NCBI RefSeq assembly: GCF_003675325.1
Contig: NZ_CP033073.1
Coordinates: 6,696,001 to 6,760,000 of the forward strand
Origin: Streptomyces dangxiongensis
GTDB lineage: Bacteria > Actinomycetota > Actinomycetes > Streptomycetales > Streptomycetaceae
Direction: 5' to 3'
DNA length: 64,000 bases
Shown here: piece by piece, positions 40,911 to 50,595 of the stretch
How the letters are laid out: each line of letters starts with the position of its first letter
How positions within the stretch are numbered: the first letter of the stretch is position 1
The notes under the pieces: model-generated
Databases searched by the model: none
The model's input: only the letters and a program-made list of their open reading frames with translations
What the model was told of the DNA's origin: nothing
Translations under genes and position numbers: made by a program

Positions 40911-43900
40911 GGCTGCACCGGCTCGACATCACCGCCTTCGGCCCCTTCGGCGGCGCCCGCACCATAGACTTCGACGCCCTGTCCGCCGCCGGCCTCTTCC
41001 TGCTCCACGGACCCACCGGTGCGGGCAAGACCTCCGTCCTGGACGCCGTCTGCTACGCCCTCTACGGCTCCGTCCCCGGTGCCCGGCAGAGCGGCCAGGG
41101 CGCGCACCTGCGCAGCGACCACGCCCCGCCGGGCACCCGCACCGAGGTCCGCCTCGACCTGACCGTCGCCGGACGCCGGCTGGAGATCACCCGGCAGCCC
41201 CCCTGGGAGCGGCCCAAGCTGCGCGGCAAGGGCACCACCGTCGACAAGGCCCAGACCTGGCTTCGCGAGTACGACAGCACGGCCGGTGTCTGGCAGGACC
41301 GCAGCCGCTCCCACCAGGAGACGGGCGAGGAGATCACCCACCTGCTGGGGATGAGCCGCGACCAGTTCTGCCAGGTCGTCCTGCTGCCCCAGGGCGACTT
41401 CGCCCGCTTCCTGCGCGCCGACGCCGAGGCCCGCAGCAAGCTGCTCGGCCGCCTCTTCGACACCCGGCGCTTCGCCGACGTCGAGAAGCGCCTCGCCGAA
41501 CGCCGCAAGGCCACCGAGGCGCGCGTGCGCGACGGCGACGCGGCACTCCTCGCCGACGCCCACCGCATGCAGCAGGCGGCCGGCGACGCCATGGACCTGC
41601 CCGGCCTGGCCCCCGGCGACCCGGACCTGGCCGAGGCCGTCCTCGGTGCCGCCGCCGCCGCCCGCAGCACCGCCCGCGAACGCCTCACCGTCGCCCACTG
41701 CCGTCTCGCCGCCGCCGAGTCCGCCCACGCCGCGGCCCGCCGCGCCCTGGACGACATACGCGAACGCGCGCGCCTCCAGACCAGGTTCGCCGAGGCCCGA
41801 CAGCGTGCCGAACGCCTCCAGGAGAGCGCCGGCGCCCGCCGGGAGGCACGCGAACGCATGGAACGGGCCCGCAAGGCCGAGGCCGTCGCGCCCGCGCTGG
41901 AGCTGCGCGACGCCGCCGGGGCGGACCACCGACGGGCCGCCGCGGCCGAGGCCCAAGCGCGCGGGCAGCTCACCGGCGCGCACGCGGGCGCCGACGCGAG
42001 CGGGCTCGCCGCCGCCGCCCGCCGGACCGCCGAGGAACTCGGCGGCCTCGACGCGGCCCGGCGCGCCGAACGGCGGCTCGTCGAACTCACCGAGGAGCGC
42101 GCCGGACTCGACCGGCAGGAGAGCGCCGACGAGGACGTCCTGCGCGAGGCCGACGCCTGGCTCGCCGACTGGGACGGCACCCGCGCGGCACTCCAGGCCC
42201 GCGTCGACGCCGCCCAGGAAGCCGCCACCCGCGCCGAACAGCTCGCCGTCCAGCGCACCCCGATGCAGCGGCGGCTCGACGCGGCCCGCACCCGCGACCG
42301 GCTCACCACCGACGTGGCCCAGGCCCGGCAGCGCACGGAGGCCTCGGCGCGGCGCGCCCTCGACGCCCGTACCCACTGGCTCGACCTCAAGGAGCAGCGG
42401 CTGAACGGCATCGCCGCCGAACTCGCCGCGCACCTCACCGACGGCCGGCCCTGCGCGGTCTGCGGAGCCACCGCGCACCCCGCCCCCGCCCGCAAGGCCG
42501 TCGGACACGTCGACCGGGACACCGAGGACCGGGCCCTCGCCGCGTACCAGCGGGCCGAGGAGCAGCACACCGAGGACGAGCGGCGCCTCGGCGAGGTCCG
42601 CGAGGCGCTGGCCGCCGCCACCGCCGAGGCCGGCGAGACGCCCACCGACCGGCTCGCCGCCGAGGCCGGTGAACTGGAGGAGGAGTACGCCCGCACCCGC
42701 CGCGCGGCCTCCGCCCTGCACGCCGCCCAGGAGGAGCTGCGGCGCGCCGGACAGGAACGCGAGCAGCGCCTCGCCGACCGCCAGCAGGCCGCCCTGCGGG
42801 CCGCCTCCCGGCTCACCCGGCGAGACACCCTGGAAAGTGAACAGACCTCCCTGGAAGCCGAGTTGACGCAGGCGCGCGGCACCTCGGACAGCGTGGCCGC
42901 GCGCGCCGCGCAGCTTGAGCGGCTCGCGGCACGGCTCACCGGCGCCGCCGACGCCGTACGCATCGCCGAGGACACCGCCCAGCGGCTGAAGGACGCAGAC
43001 GCACGCCTCGCCGACGCCGCCTACCGGGCCGGCTTCGACACCCCGCAGGGCGCGGCGGCGGCCCTGCTGGACGCCGCCGCCCACCGGGAGCTGCAACACC
43101 GCCTGGACGCCTGGCAGCAGGAGGAGGCCGCCGTCCGCGCGGTCCTCGACGAGCCCGGCGCCGCGGCGGCAGCCGAAGAGCCGCCCGCCGACCCGGTAAC
43201 CGCCGAGCGGACGGCGGCCGGCGCCGAACGGCGGCTGCGCGAGGCCGCCTCAGCCCGCGACGCCGCCGCCCGCTGCTGCACCGAGCTGGACCGCCTCTCC
43301 GCGCGCGCCACCGAGGCCGTACGCCGCCTCGCCCCGCTGCGCGAGGAGTACGGCCGGGTGGCCCGGCTCGCCGCGCTCACCGCCGGCAACTCCGCCGACA
43401 ACGAACGCAGGATGCGCCTGGAGTCGTACGTCCTGGCGGCCCGGCTGGAGCAGGTCGCCGCCGCCGCGACCGTCCGCCTCCAGCGGATGTCGTCCGGCCG
43501 CTACACCCTCGTCCACTCCGACGACCGCGCCGGACGCGGGCGCAGCGGGCTCGGGCTGCACGTGGTCGACGCCTGGACCGGGCGGGCCCGCGACACCGCG
43601 ACCCTGTCCGGCGGCGAGACCTTCTTCGCCTCCCTCGCCCTCGCCCTCGGCCTCGCCGACGTCGTCACCGACGAGGCGGGCGGCGTCCGCCTGGACACCC
43701 TCTTCATCGACGAGGGCTTCGGCAGCCTGGACGACCAGACCCTGGACGAGGTCCTGGACGTCCTCGACTCGCTGCGCGAACGCGACCGCAGCGTCGGCAT
43801 CGTCAGCCACGTCGCCGACCTGCGCCGCCGCATCCACGCCCAACTGGAGGTCGTCAAGGGCAGATCGGGCTCCACCCTGCGCCTGCACGGAGTGGACTAA
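40907..43900 (+). CDS. sbcC: Exonuclease SbcC subunit (SMC-like ATPase)
   Basis: The 997-residue protein has Walker A 'LHGPTGAGKTSVLDAVCYAL' (~33-52), a Q-loop region, long coiled coils (~190-860) interrupted by a zinc hook 'CAVCGATAHP' near residue 515, the ABC signature 'TLSGGETFFASLALALG' and Walker B 'LDTLFIDEGFGSLDDQ'. It dimerises through the hook and drives the SbcD nuclease. It is high in Ala, Arg and Glu like other actinomycete homologues. Stop overlaps the convergent Lrp gene by four bases. Confidence 0.95.
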   Translation: MRLHRLDITAFGPFGGARTIDFDALSAAGLFLLHGPTGAGKTSVLDAVCYALYGSVPGARQSGQGAHLRSDHAPPGTRTEVRLDLTVAGRRLEITRQPPWERPKLRGKGTTVDKAQTWLREYDSTAGVWQDRSRSHQETGEEITHLLGMSRDQFCQVVLLPQGDFARFLRADAEARSKLLGRLFDTRRFADVEKRLAERRKATEARVRDGDAALLADAHRMQQAAGDAMDLPGLAPGDPDLAEAVLGAAAAARSTARERLTVAHCRLAAAESAHAAARRALDDIRERARLQTRFAEARQRAERLQESAGARREARERMERARKAEAVAPALELRDAAGADHRRAAAAEAQARGQLTGAHAGADASGLAAAARRTAEELGGLDAARRAERRLVELTEERAGLDRQESADEDVLREADAWLADWDGTRAALQARVDAAQEAATRAEQLAVQRTPMQRRLDAARTRDRLTTDVAQARQRTEASARRALDARTHWLDLKEQRLNGIAAELAAHLTDGRPCAVCGATAHPAPARKAVGHVDRDTEDRALAAYQRAEEQHTEDERRLGEVREALAAATAEAGETPTDRLAAEAGELEEEYARTRRAASALHAAQEELRRAGQEREQRLADRQQAALRAASRLTRRDTLESEQTSLEAELTQARGTSDSVAARAAQLERLAARLTGAADAVRIAEDTAQRLKDADARLADAAYRAGFDTPQGAAAALLDAAAHRELQHRLDAWQQEEAAVRAVLDEPGAAAAAEEPPADPVTAERTAAGAERRLREAASARDAAARCCTELDRLSARATEAVRRLAPLREEYGRVARLAALTAGNSADNERRMRLESYVLAARLEQVAAAATVRLQRMSSGRYTLVHSDDRAGRGRSGLGLHVVDAWTGRARDTATLSGGETFFASLALALGLADVVTDEAGGVRLDTLFIDEGFGSLDDQTLDEVLDVLDSLRERDRSVGIVSHVADLRRRIHAQLEVVKGRSGSTLRLHGVD

Positions 43901-44343
43901 CGGCCCAGCGGGCGTCGGGGGAGGGGGGACGAGTAGACGACGCTGGTGGTGACCGAGCCCAGGGAGCCGATTCTGCCCGAGACCTCCTCCAGGTGGGACA
44001 TGGAGCGCGCGGCGACCTTGATGACGAAGCAGTCGTCGCCCGTCACGTGGTGCGCCTCCAGGATCTCGGGCGTGGCGGCCACCAGGTCGTGGAACGGCCG
44101 GTAGTTGCCGTTGGGGTAGCGCAGCCGGACGAACGCCAGGATCGGCAGGCCCAGCCGCTCGGGGTCGACCACCGCCGCGTAGCCCTGTATGACGCCCGCC
44201 TCCTCCAGGCGCCGCACCCGTTCGGTGACGGCACTCGGCGACATCGACACGGCGCGCGCCAGCTCGGCGTAGCTGGCCCGTCCGTCGCGCTGGAGGACCT
44301 CGAGAATGCGCCAGTCGGTGGCGTCCGGGGAATACACGGTCAT
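43897..44343 (-). CDS. Lrp/AsnC-family regulator
   Basis: The 148-residue protein has the N-terminal helix-turn-helix 'ATDWRILEVLQRDGRASYAE' with 'VSMSPSAVTERVRRLEEAGV' and the RAM ligand-binding domain ending 'SLGSVTTSVVYSSPLP'. It is divergent from the rhodanese gene, which is the likeliest local target (95 bases between starts). Ligand unknown. Confidence 0.92.
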   Translation of the reverse strand: MTVYSPDATDWRILEVLQRDGRASYAELARAVSMSPSAVTERVRRLEEAGVIQGYAAVVDPERLGLPILAFVRLRYPNGNYRPFHDLVAATPEILEAHHVTGDDCFVIKVAARSMSHLEEVSGRIGSLGSVTTSVVYSSPLPRRPLGR

Positions 44344-44437
44344 CAGGGATGGATAGCAGGGGAAGCCCCGGCCGGGCAAGGGCGGGCCCGTGGATCGTCC
44401 CTTCAGGCAGCGGCTCACGGACCGTAGATTGCCCGTC

Positions 44438-44914
44438 ATGATCCACACCGCTTCCGAGAACCCCGTCCTGCGCGTCCCGCCCGCCGCCCCCGCCGAGGCC
44501 GCCGCCCACTTCCGGGCGAGCCTCGCCCACCACGCCGACGTCGCCGACGTGGCTGAGGCGCTCGCGGCCGGCGGCGACCCCGGTTTCGTCGTGGTCGACT
44601 CCCGTTCCACCGAGTCCTGGGACCAGGGTCACATCCCCGGCGCGGTCCACCTGCCGACCGCGCTCGTCCCCGAGCGGGCCGGACAGCTCCTCGACAGGTC
44701 CGTGCCGGTGGTGACGTACTGCTGGGGCCCCGGCTGCAACGGCGCCACCCGGGCCGCCCTCGCCCTCGCGGAACTCGGCTACCGGGTCAAGGAGATGCTC
44801 GGCGGTTTCGAGTACTGGGCGCGTGAGGGCCTCGCCTACGAGACCCGGCAGGGGCCGGCCCGCCGCGACCCCGACCCGCTGACGGCACCCGTGGCGGGCG
44901 AGTGCGGCTGCTGA
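44438..44914 (+). CDS. Rhodanese-like sulfurtransferase
   Basis: The 158-residue single-domain protein has 'VVVDSRSTESWDQGHIPGAV' (the CH2A motif) and the active-site loop with the cysteine in 'VVTYCWGPGCNGATRAA'. The persulfide-forming residue is the first cysteine of 'CWGPGC'. The C-terminus ends 'GECGC'. Substrate and partner unknown. ATG 44438 lies opposite the divergent Lrp gene, which may regulate it. Confidence 0.88.
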   Translation: MIHTASENPVLRVPPAAPAEAAAHFRASLAHHADVADVAEALAAGGDPGFVVVDSRSTESWDQGHIPGAVHLPTALVPERAGQLLDRSVPVVTYCWGPGCNGATRAALALAELGYRVKEMLGGFEYWAREGLAYETRQGPARRDPDPLTAPVAGECGC

Positions 44915-44930
44915 CGCCCGCCGTCGAGGG

Positions 44931-46166
44931 TCAACGCCAGGCGTCGAAGGTGATGTTCAGATGCCGGGGGCCGCGCAGCACGGCGTTCTGCCGGTAGGGC
45001 GGCGGATCCTCGGCCAGGCGGGGATTCTCCAGCCGCCGGGCCAGCTCGGTCAGGGCGATCTGGGTCTCCAGCCGGGCCAGCGGGGCACCGAAACAGCTAT
45101 GGATGCCGCTGCCGAAACCGAGGTGCTGGATGTCCTCGCGGTCCGGGTCGAAGCGCCCGGGTTCCTTGAAACGCTCGGGGTCACGGTTGCCCGCGGCCAG
45201 GACCAGCCAGAGCCGTGAGCCCTTGGGGATGGTCACCCCGCGCACCTCGATGTCGGCGATGCAGGTGCGCTGCGGCACGATCTGCACCGGCGGCTCGTAC
45301 CGCAGCAGTTCCTCCACGATCCTCACCGACAGGCCCGGCTCCGTGCGCAGCCGCTGGAGGACGTCCGGGTGGCGCAGCAGCGTGAGCATGCCGTTCGTGA
45401 TCAGGTTGACCGTCGTCTCGTGGCCGGCGATCAGCAGCAGCACCGCGGTGCTGAGCACCTCCATCATCGTCATGGAGCCGTCCGGGCCCTGGCTGTGCAC
45501 CAGGTCGGACAGCAGATCGTCCCGTGGTTCCTTGGTGCGCTCCTCGACCAGACCGGCCAGGTACATGCCGAGCTGCATCCGCGCTTCCTGGGCCGCCTTC
45601 ACGAACTCGGCGTCCGCCGTCTTGCGCGTCTCGGGGTCGAGGGTGGCGACCAGTGGATCGACCCAGGAGCGGAACCGCGGCTCGTCGTCCCGGGGCACGC
45701 CGAGCAGCCGGCAGATCACCGTCACCGGGAAGGGGTAGGCGAACTGGTCGACCAGGTCGATCTGCCGGGTGTCCGCGAGACCGTCGATCAGCTCGGTGAC
45801 GATGCCCGCCATCTCACCCCGCATGTTCTCCACCCGGCGCGGCCGGTGCGGCGGCCCGAAGGCGCTGTTGGCGATGCGCCGGAGCCGGTCGTGCTCGGGC
45901 GGGTCGAGCCGCAGGAAGGACGGCGGCAGCCCGGTGTTCTCCGCCTGCGAGATGTCGTCCTCCCCCGCCGCGGCGAGGTTGGCGGCGTCGGAGCTGATCC
46001 GGGGATCGTGGAGCAGGCCCTCGATGTCGTAGTACGAGCTGATGACGTAGGGGCCGCCCTCCTCCTCGTGCAGGACCGGCGTCCTGCGCAGCTCCTCGTA
46101 CAGCGGATACGGGTCGGCGCGGTTGGCGAAGTCGGTGATCTGGCGCACCAGCGAGGCTTGCGTCAT
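44931..46166 (-). CDS. Cytochrome P450
   Basis: The 411-residue soluble bacterial P450 has the I-helix oxygen-binding motif 'LLIAGHETTVN', the K-helix ExxR in 'VEELLRYEPP', 'RFDPDREDIQHLGFGSG', and the heme loop 'GSGIHSCFGAPLAR' with Cys358 as ligand. It is the third gene of a minus-strand operon after ferredoxin and ferredoxin reductase, 33 bases downstream of the reductase, so its redox partners are encoded with it. Substrate unknown. Confidence 0.95.
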   Translation of the reverse strand: MTQASLVRQITDFANRADPYPLYEELRRTPVLHEEEGGPYVISSYYDIEGLLHDPRISSDAANLAAAGEDDISQAENTGLPPSFLRLDPPEHDRLRRIANSAFGPPHRPRRVENMRGEMAGIVTELIDGLADTRQIDLVDQFAYPFPVTVICRLLGVPRDDEPRFRSWVDPLVATLDPETRKTADAEFVKAAQEARMQLGMYLAGLVEERTKEPRDDLLSDLVHSQGPDGSMTMMEVLSTAVLLLIAGHETTVNLITNGMLTLLRHPDVLQRLRTEPGLSVRIVEELLRYEPPVQIVPQRTCIADIEVRGVTIPKGSRLWLVLAAGNRDPERFKEPGRFDPDREDIQHLGFGSGIHSCFGAPLARLETQIALTELARRLENPRLAEDPPPYRQNAVLRGPRHLNITFDAWR

Positions 46167-46199
46167 GACAGGTCCTTGGAGCGTCGGGGCCGGTGGCGG

Positions 46200-47591
46200 T
46201 CAGTGCCGGGCGGGGTGGAAGACAAGCTGCTGGTCGGCCGGTGAGTAGCCGCTGAGGGTCACCGTGGGGCCGTGGGTCGGAAGGGACGGGTCGGGGAAGT
46301 CGGCCGCCACCGGCCGCAGGCCCTCGGGACGCCGGTCCATCGTCGGGAACTCCACCGGGAACGGCGCGCCCCGCTCGATCTGCCGCTGGTAGAACTCCAG
46401 CCACCGGGTGTTGTCGAAGCTCACGGCGGCGATCATGCGGCCCTGGTGGCCGTAGACCCCGACGAACCGGCGCTCGGCCAGCGAACCCTGCGTGATCATG
46501 AGCTGCTCGCCCATGGGCGGCACCCCGACCGACTTGATGTTCACTCCGAACATCGAGGACCAGAAGGCGGGCATCCACAGGTGCGGGCGCCGCTCGGCGC
46601 CGTGGCAGATCATGTTGTGCGCGGCCGTCTCCGCCTGGGCGACGGCGTTGCCCCAGTGCTCCAGCGAGAGGAACTGGTAGCCGAACAGCGCGTGCGGGGA
46701 CCGCGCCACGTCACCCGCCACGAAGACGTCGTCCGTGACGATGCCCCGGAAGTCGAAGGCACGGCACCCCGCGTCACAGGCGATGCCCCGCGGCCCGGCA
46801 CCGAGCCCCGACCCGGCCAGCCACTCCGTGTTCCGCAGCGACCCCAGCGAGACCACGACCACGTCCGCCTCGACGACACTCTCGTCCGACAGGTGGACGG
46901 CCCGCACCCTGCCGACCGGGTCACCCTCCAGCGAGGTCACCGTGACATGAGTGCGCAGATCGACGCCGTTCTCGGTCTGGAGGCCGGCGGCGACCGCACC
47001 GATCACCCCGCCGAGCGCGCCCACCAGCGGCGCGCCCGCACGCTCCGCCACGGTGACGGCAATGCCCATCTCCCGGCACGCCGAGGCGACCTCCGAACCG
47101 GCGAACCCCGCACCGATGACGAACACCCGGCGCGGCCCCGCCCTCAGCCGCCGGTAGAGGTCGGCCGCGTCCTCCCGCGTACGCAGCAGACAGACGCCGT
47201 CCAGCCGGGCCTCCTCCTCCTTCGGCCACGGCCGGGCGCGGACGCCGGTCGCGATGAGAAGCCGGTCGTACTCCACCTCGTCGCCGTCGGCCAGCCGGAC
47301 CCGCCCGGCCGTCAGATCCAGTCCGGCCGCCGCCACGCCCAGGCGCCACTTGGCGTCGACCTCCCAGCGGTGCGGCAGCTCGGTGTGGAGCGGGGACGCC
47401 TTGCCCAGCAGCACCGACTTGGACAGCGGCGGCCGGTCGTACGGCTCGTACGGCTCGTCCCCGATCAGGGTCAGCTCCCCGGCGAAGCCCTCGGCGCGCA
47501 GCGTCTCGGCGGCCCGCAGGCCGGCCAGCGAGGCGCCCACGATCACGATCCGGCCCTCGCGCCTGAGCCGTTCCACATGGTCAGCGGGCAT
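46200..47591 (-). CDS. FAD-dependent ferredoxin reductase
   Basis: The 463-residue flavoprotein has two dinucleotide-binding motifs, 'IVIVGASLAGLRAAETLRAE' for FAD and 'VFVIGAGFAGSEVASACREM' for NAD(P)H, plus 'FVAGDVARSPHALFGYQF' and a C-terminal reductase domain. It transfers electrons from NAD(P)H to the small ferredoxin encoded just upstream, which supplies the P450. The ATG at 47591 overlaps the ferredoxin gene's end by 11 bases in another frame. Confidence 0.93.
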   Translation of the reverse strand: MPADHVERLRREGRIVIVGASLAGLRAAETLRAEGFAGELTLIGDEPYEPYDRPPLSKSVLLGKASPLHTELPHRWEVDAKWRLGVAAAGLDLTAGRVRLADGDEVEYDRLLIATGVRARPWPKEEEARLDGVCLLRTREDAADLYRRLRAGPRRVFVIGAGFAGSEVASACREMGIAVTVAERAGAPLVGALGGVIGAVAAGLQTENGVDLRTHVTVTSLEGDPVGRVRAVHLSDESVVEADVVVVSLGSLRNTEWLAGSGLGAGPRGIACDAGCRAFDFRGIVTDDVFVAGDVARSPHALFGYQFLSLEHWGNAVAQAETAAHNMICHGAERRPHLWMPAFWSSMFGVNIKSVGVPPMGEQLMITQGSLAERRFVGVYGHQGRMIAAVSFDNTRWLEFYQRQIERGAPFPVEFPTMDRRPEGLRPVAADFPDPSLPTHGPTVTLSGYSPADQQLVFHPARH

Positions 47592-47829
47592 CGGAGGCCT
47601 CCCCGGCGGAACCGGTCACCGGCTCACCCACGGAGCCGTCCAGGCCGTCCGCCGTGATCGCCTGCACCGGGCACGCGGCGACGGCACGCGCCAGTCGTTC
47701 CCGCTGCTCCTCGTCCGCGCGCGGGTTGTAGATCAGCGACTCCTCGCCGTGCATGGCGAAGACGTCGGGCGCGAGGAACGCGCACTGCGCGTACCCCTGA
47801 CACTTGTTGAGATCGACGACGAGCCTCAT
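47581..47829 (-). CDS. Small iron-sulfur ferredoxin of the P450 operon
   Basis: The 82-residue protein has cysteines in 'NKCQGYAQCAFLAPDVF' (Cys9 and Cys15) and 'AAVAACPVQAIT'-like sequence near residue 53: three usable cysteines, as in the [3Fe-4S] ferredoxins that serve actinomycete P450s. It is the first gene of the ferredoxin / reductase / P450 operon. ATG 47829 has GGGCGGAG upstream on its strand. Confidence 0.88.
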   Translation of the reverse strand: MRLVVDLNKCQGYAQCAFLAPDVFAMHGEESLIYNPRADEEQRERLARAVAACPVQAITADGLDGSVGEPVTGSAGEASDAR

Positions 47830-47988
47830 CGACGCTCCGCCCTTCCCGGTGGCCAGGTCCGGTGCGCACCACGCGGCTCGCGCGGACGGCTCCGGACGGC
47901 GGTCGTCCCCCGAGCCAGCATGGGAGCGGGGCCGGGGTACCCGCGCGCCGGGCACGCCGATCGAGTGAGTGTCGCCCGGGGGCGGAGG

Positions 47989-48699
47989 TCACCGGGCCGC
48001 CGCGGGCCGGGGCCGGTCACGGCGGCCGGCCACGAGGATGTACACGCTGATCAGCAGTGACCACGCGGGAAAGACGAGTTCCGCCCAGGGCACGTTCGAC
48101 GACAGGGAGAGCAGCGCCAGCGCGGTGAGGACGCCCAGGACCGTGAGCCAGCGCGGCAGGACGCCGAGGCGGTGGCCGATCACCGACAGGGAGGACACGA
48201 AGACGGCCGCCATCCGCATGGCGTACCCCGTCATCAGCGTGTACGCGAAGTGGCGGCCGAAGTCCCAGGTGGCCGGCGCCGGCGCCGTGCCGGAGGGGTG
48301 GGCGACCGCGAGCACCGCCCCCGCCGCCGCGGCGGCGCCGAACATCATGGCGGTGAAGACCAGTCCACTGCCGAGGAAGACGGTGGCGAGGAACCTGTCC
48401 TCGGCGTCGCCGACGTGCGCGCGCACCGCGCCGATGAACCACAGGAAGAAGATGCCGGCGAACGGCACCAGCGCCAGGGCCGTGCGCAGCGCGTCGCGCC
48501 GCCCGGGGTCGGTGAACCCCGGCGCGGCGACCGCGTCGGCCCCACCGGGGATGCTGAGCCGGACCAGGACGATCGCCGCCGCCAGAAGCAGCGCGAAGGC
48601 GACTCCGGCCAGCGCCGCCGCCCGCGGTGTCTCCAGCGCCCGCTGCCCCGGCCCTTTCTCGCGCATGCCCGGCCCGCCTTCCGCATCGGCCCCCGGCAT
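47989..48699 (-). CDS. Hypothetical polytopic membrane protein
   Basis: Up to 236 residues (ATG 48699), or 225 from ATG 48666, which starts closer to the first helix. Six hydrophobic segments are visible, including 'ALAGVAFALLLAAAIVLVRL', 'LVPFAGIFFLWFIGAVRAHV' and a tryptophan-containing C-terminal pair. The sequence 'GDAEDRFLATVFLGSGLVF' is conserved-looking. No transporter motif recognised. It is on the same strand as, but separate from, the P450 operon. Confidence 0.7.
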   Translation of the reverse strand: MPGADAEGGPGMREKGPGQRALETPRAAALAGVAFALLLAAAIVLVRLSIPGGADAVAAPGFTDPGRRDALRTALALVPFAGIFFLWFIGAVRAHVGDAEDRFLATVFLGSGLVFTAMMFGAAAAAGAVLAVAHPSGTAPAPATWDFGRHFAYTLMTGYAMRMAAVFVSSLSVIGHRLGVLPRWLTVLGVLTALALLSLSSNVPWAELVFPAWSLLISVYILVAGRRDRPRPAAAR

Positions 48700-48852
48700 C
48701 AGCTAGCCGCGTCCAACCCGCCCGCGCCACCGCAGGACGTCCGTACGGCCGAGCCGGGCGGAGGTGAGCCGAGCTGGGCCGGGCTGGGCCGGGCCGGGTT
48801 CGCGTTCCGGACGCGGGCCGGACGCGGACCCGGCTCTCGGCCCTCCCGGGCG

Positions 48853-50544
48853 TCAGAGCCGGGACAGCTCGTCCACCAGGTCGTCAAGGCCCAGCGAACC
48901 CTGTGACAGCGCCGCCATGTGCCACGCCTTCGGGTCGAACGCGTCGCCGTGCCGCTCGCGCGCCTTCTCCCGGCCCAGCAGCCACGCCCGCTCGCCCAGC
49001 TTGTAGCCGATCGCCTGGCCCGGGATCGTCAGGTACCGGGTCAGCTCGCTCTCGATGAAGTCCGCCGGCCGGCTGCTGTGCGCGCCGAAGAACTCCTGCG
49101 CGAGCTCCGGCGTCCACCGCTCACCGGGGTGGAAGGGCGAGTCCGCGGGGATCTCCAGCTCCAGGTGCATGCCGATGTCCATGATCACCCGGATCGCCCG
49201 CATCATCTGCGCGTCCAGGTATCCGAGCCGCTCCTCCGGGTCCGTGAGGTAGCCCAGTTCGTCCATCAGCCGTTCCGCGTACAGCGCCCAGCCCTCGAGG
49301 TTGGCGCTGACCCCGCCGACGGTCGCCTGGTAGCGGGAGAGGTTCTCCGCGACGTGCGCCCACTGCGCGAGCTGGAGATGGTGCCCCGGCACGCCCTCGT
49401 GGTACCAGGTCGAGACCAGGTCGTAGACCGGGAACCGGGTCTGGCCCATCGTGGGCAGCCAGGTGCGGCCGGGCCGGGAGAAGTCCTCCGACGGTCCCGT
49501 GTAGTAGGGAGCCGCCGCGCCGCCGGGCGGGGCGATGCGCGACTCCACCTTCCGCACCCGCTCGGCGAGGTCGAAGTGCGTGCCGTCCAGGTCCTCGATG
49601 GCCTTGTCCATCAGGCCCTGTAGCCAGGCACGGACCTCCTCGACGCCGTCGATGTGCCGGCCGTGCTCGTCGAGGTGGGCGAGGGCCACCCACGGCGTCT
49701 CGGCGCCGGGCAGGATCTTCTCGGCTTCCTTCCGCATCTCGGCGAGGAGCCGGTGGAACTCGGCCCAGCCGTACGCGTACGCCTCGTCCAGGTCCAGGTC
49801 GGTGCCGTTGTAGTAGCGGGCCCAGCGCGCGTACCGCTCCCGGCCGACCACGTTCGGGGCGTCCGCGACCGCCGGCGCGTACACGTCCCGCATCCAGTCC
49901 CGCAGCTCCCGCAGGGCGCCGGTCGCCGCCCGCGCCGCCTCGTCCAGTTCCGCGCGCAGCGCCTCGGGACCGGCGGCGGCGAAGTCCTCGTACCAGCCGC
50001 GGCCCGAGCCGTCGGTGTCCACCCACTCGGTCAACTGCTGGATGTAGGTCGCGGTCGGCCGGGGCGCCCCGAAGAGCCGGCGCTCCAGACCCAGTTCCAG
50101 CGACGCGCGGTAGCCCGCGAGTGCTTCCGGCACGGCACGCAGCCGTTCGGCGATCGCCGACCAGTCCTCGTCCGTCGTCACCGGCATGACGGTGAACACG
50201 TCCCGCACCGAGTGGCCGGCCGTGCCCATGTTGCCTACCGCGCGCAGTTGCTCGTCCGCCTCCAGCACGGCGAGTTCGGCGGTCAGCCGCTCCCGCAGCA
50301 GCCGCCCGCAGCGCCGCTCCGCGTCACTGTCCGCGCCGGGCTGCCGCTCCGCCTCGTCCAGCCGGGCGAGCGTGGTGCGGATCAGCGCCGCCAGGGCTTG
50401 CTGACCGGCGGGTGAGTAGTCGGGCAGCCGCCGCGAACTCTCGGGCACGCCGAGATACGTACCGGTGACCGGGTCGAGGGCGATGAGGTCGTCCACGTAC
50501 GCGTCGGCGACCTGACGGGGCAGCAGGCTCTTGGTCTCAGACAT
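48853..50544 (-). CDS. DUF885-family metallopeptidase-like protein
   Basis: The 563-residue protein is a soluble DUF885 member with the zincin-like motif 'STWYHEGVPGHHLQLAQW' (HExxxGHH) and the downstream glutamate-containing 'SANLEGWALYAERLMDELG'. The C-terminal 'PGQAIGYKLGERAWLLGRE' is also typical. Family members are putative carboxypeptidase-like enzymes. ATG 50544 is preferred over one 9 bases earlier because GAGGATGG precedes it. No signal peptide. Confidence 0.9.
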   Translation of the reverse strand: MSETKSLLPRQVADAYVDDLIALDPVTGTYLGVPESSRRLPDYSPAGQQALAALIRTTLARLDEAERQPGADSDAERRCGRLLRERLTAELAVLEADEQLRAVGNMGTAGHSVRDVFTVMPVTTDEDWSAIAERLRAVPEALAGYRASLELGLERRLFGAPRPTATYIQQLTEWVDTDGSGRGWYEDFAAAGPEALRAELDEAARAATGALRELRDWMRDVYAPAVADAPNVVGRERYARWARYYNGTDLDLDEAYAYGWAEFHRLLAEMRKEAEKILPGAETPWVALAHLDEHGRHIDGVEEVRAWLQGLMDKAIEDLDGTHFDLAERVRKVESRIAPPGGAAAPYYTGPSEDFSRPGRTWLPTMGQTRFPVYDLVSTWYHEGVPGHHLQLAQWAHVAENLSRYQATVGGVSANLEGWALYAERLMDELGYLTDPEERLGYLDAQMMRAIRVIMDIGMHLELEIPADSPFHPGERWTPELAQEFFGAHSSRPADFIESELTRYLTIPGQAIGYKLGERAWLLGREKARERHGDAFDPKAWHMAALSQGSLGLDDLVDELSRL

Positions 50545-50595
50545 GCGGTCCATCCTCGTACGAGGATGATCCCCACGTCACCACGTACGGGGGAT

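Noticed and set aside
40448-43099. Long minus-strand frame (883 codons) opposite sbcD-sbcC
   Set aside because: It is the complement of real genes in a genome with G/C third positions; its translation is low-complexity (Gly/Val/Leu/Ala) with no motif, while the plus strand encodes complete SbcD and SbcC.
46272-47657. 461-codon plus-strand frame opposite the ferredoxin reductase
   Set aside because: Shadow frame: Arg/His/Pro-rich with no domain, while the minus strand has clear FAD and NAD(P)H motifs.
44931-47829. A natural-product biosynthetic cluster around the P450
   Set aside because: No PKS, NRPS, terpene cyclase, tailoring enzyme or exporter is within the window near it; flanks are housekeeping genes.
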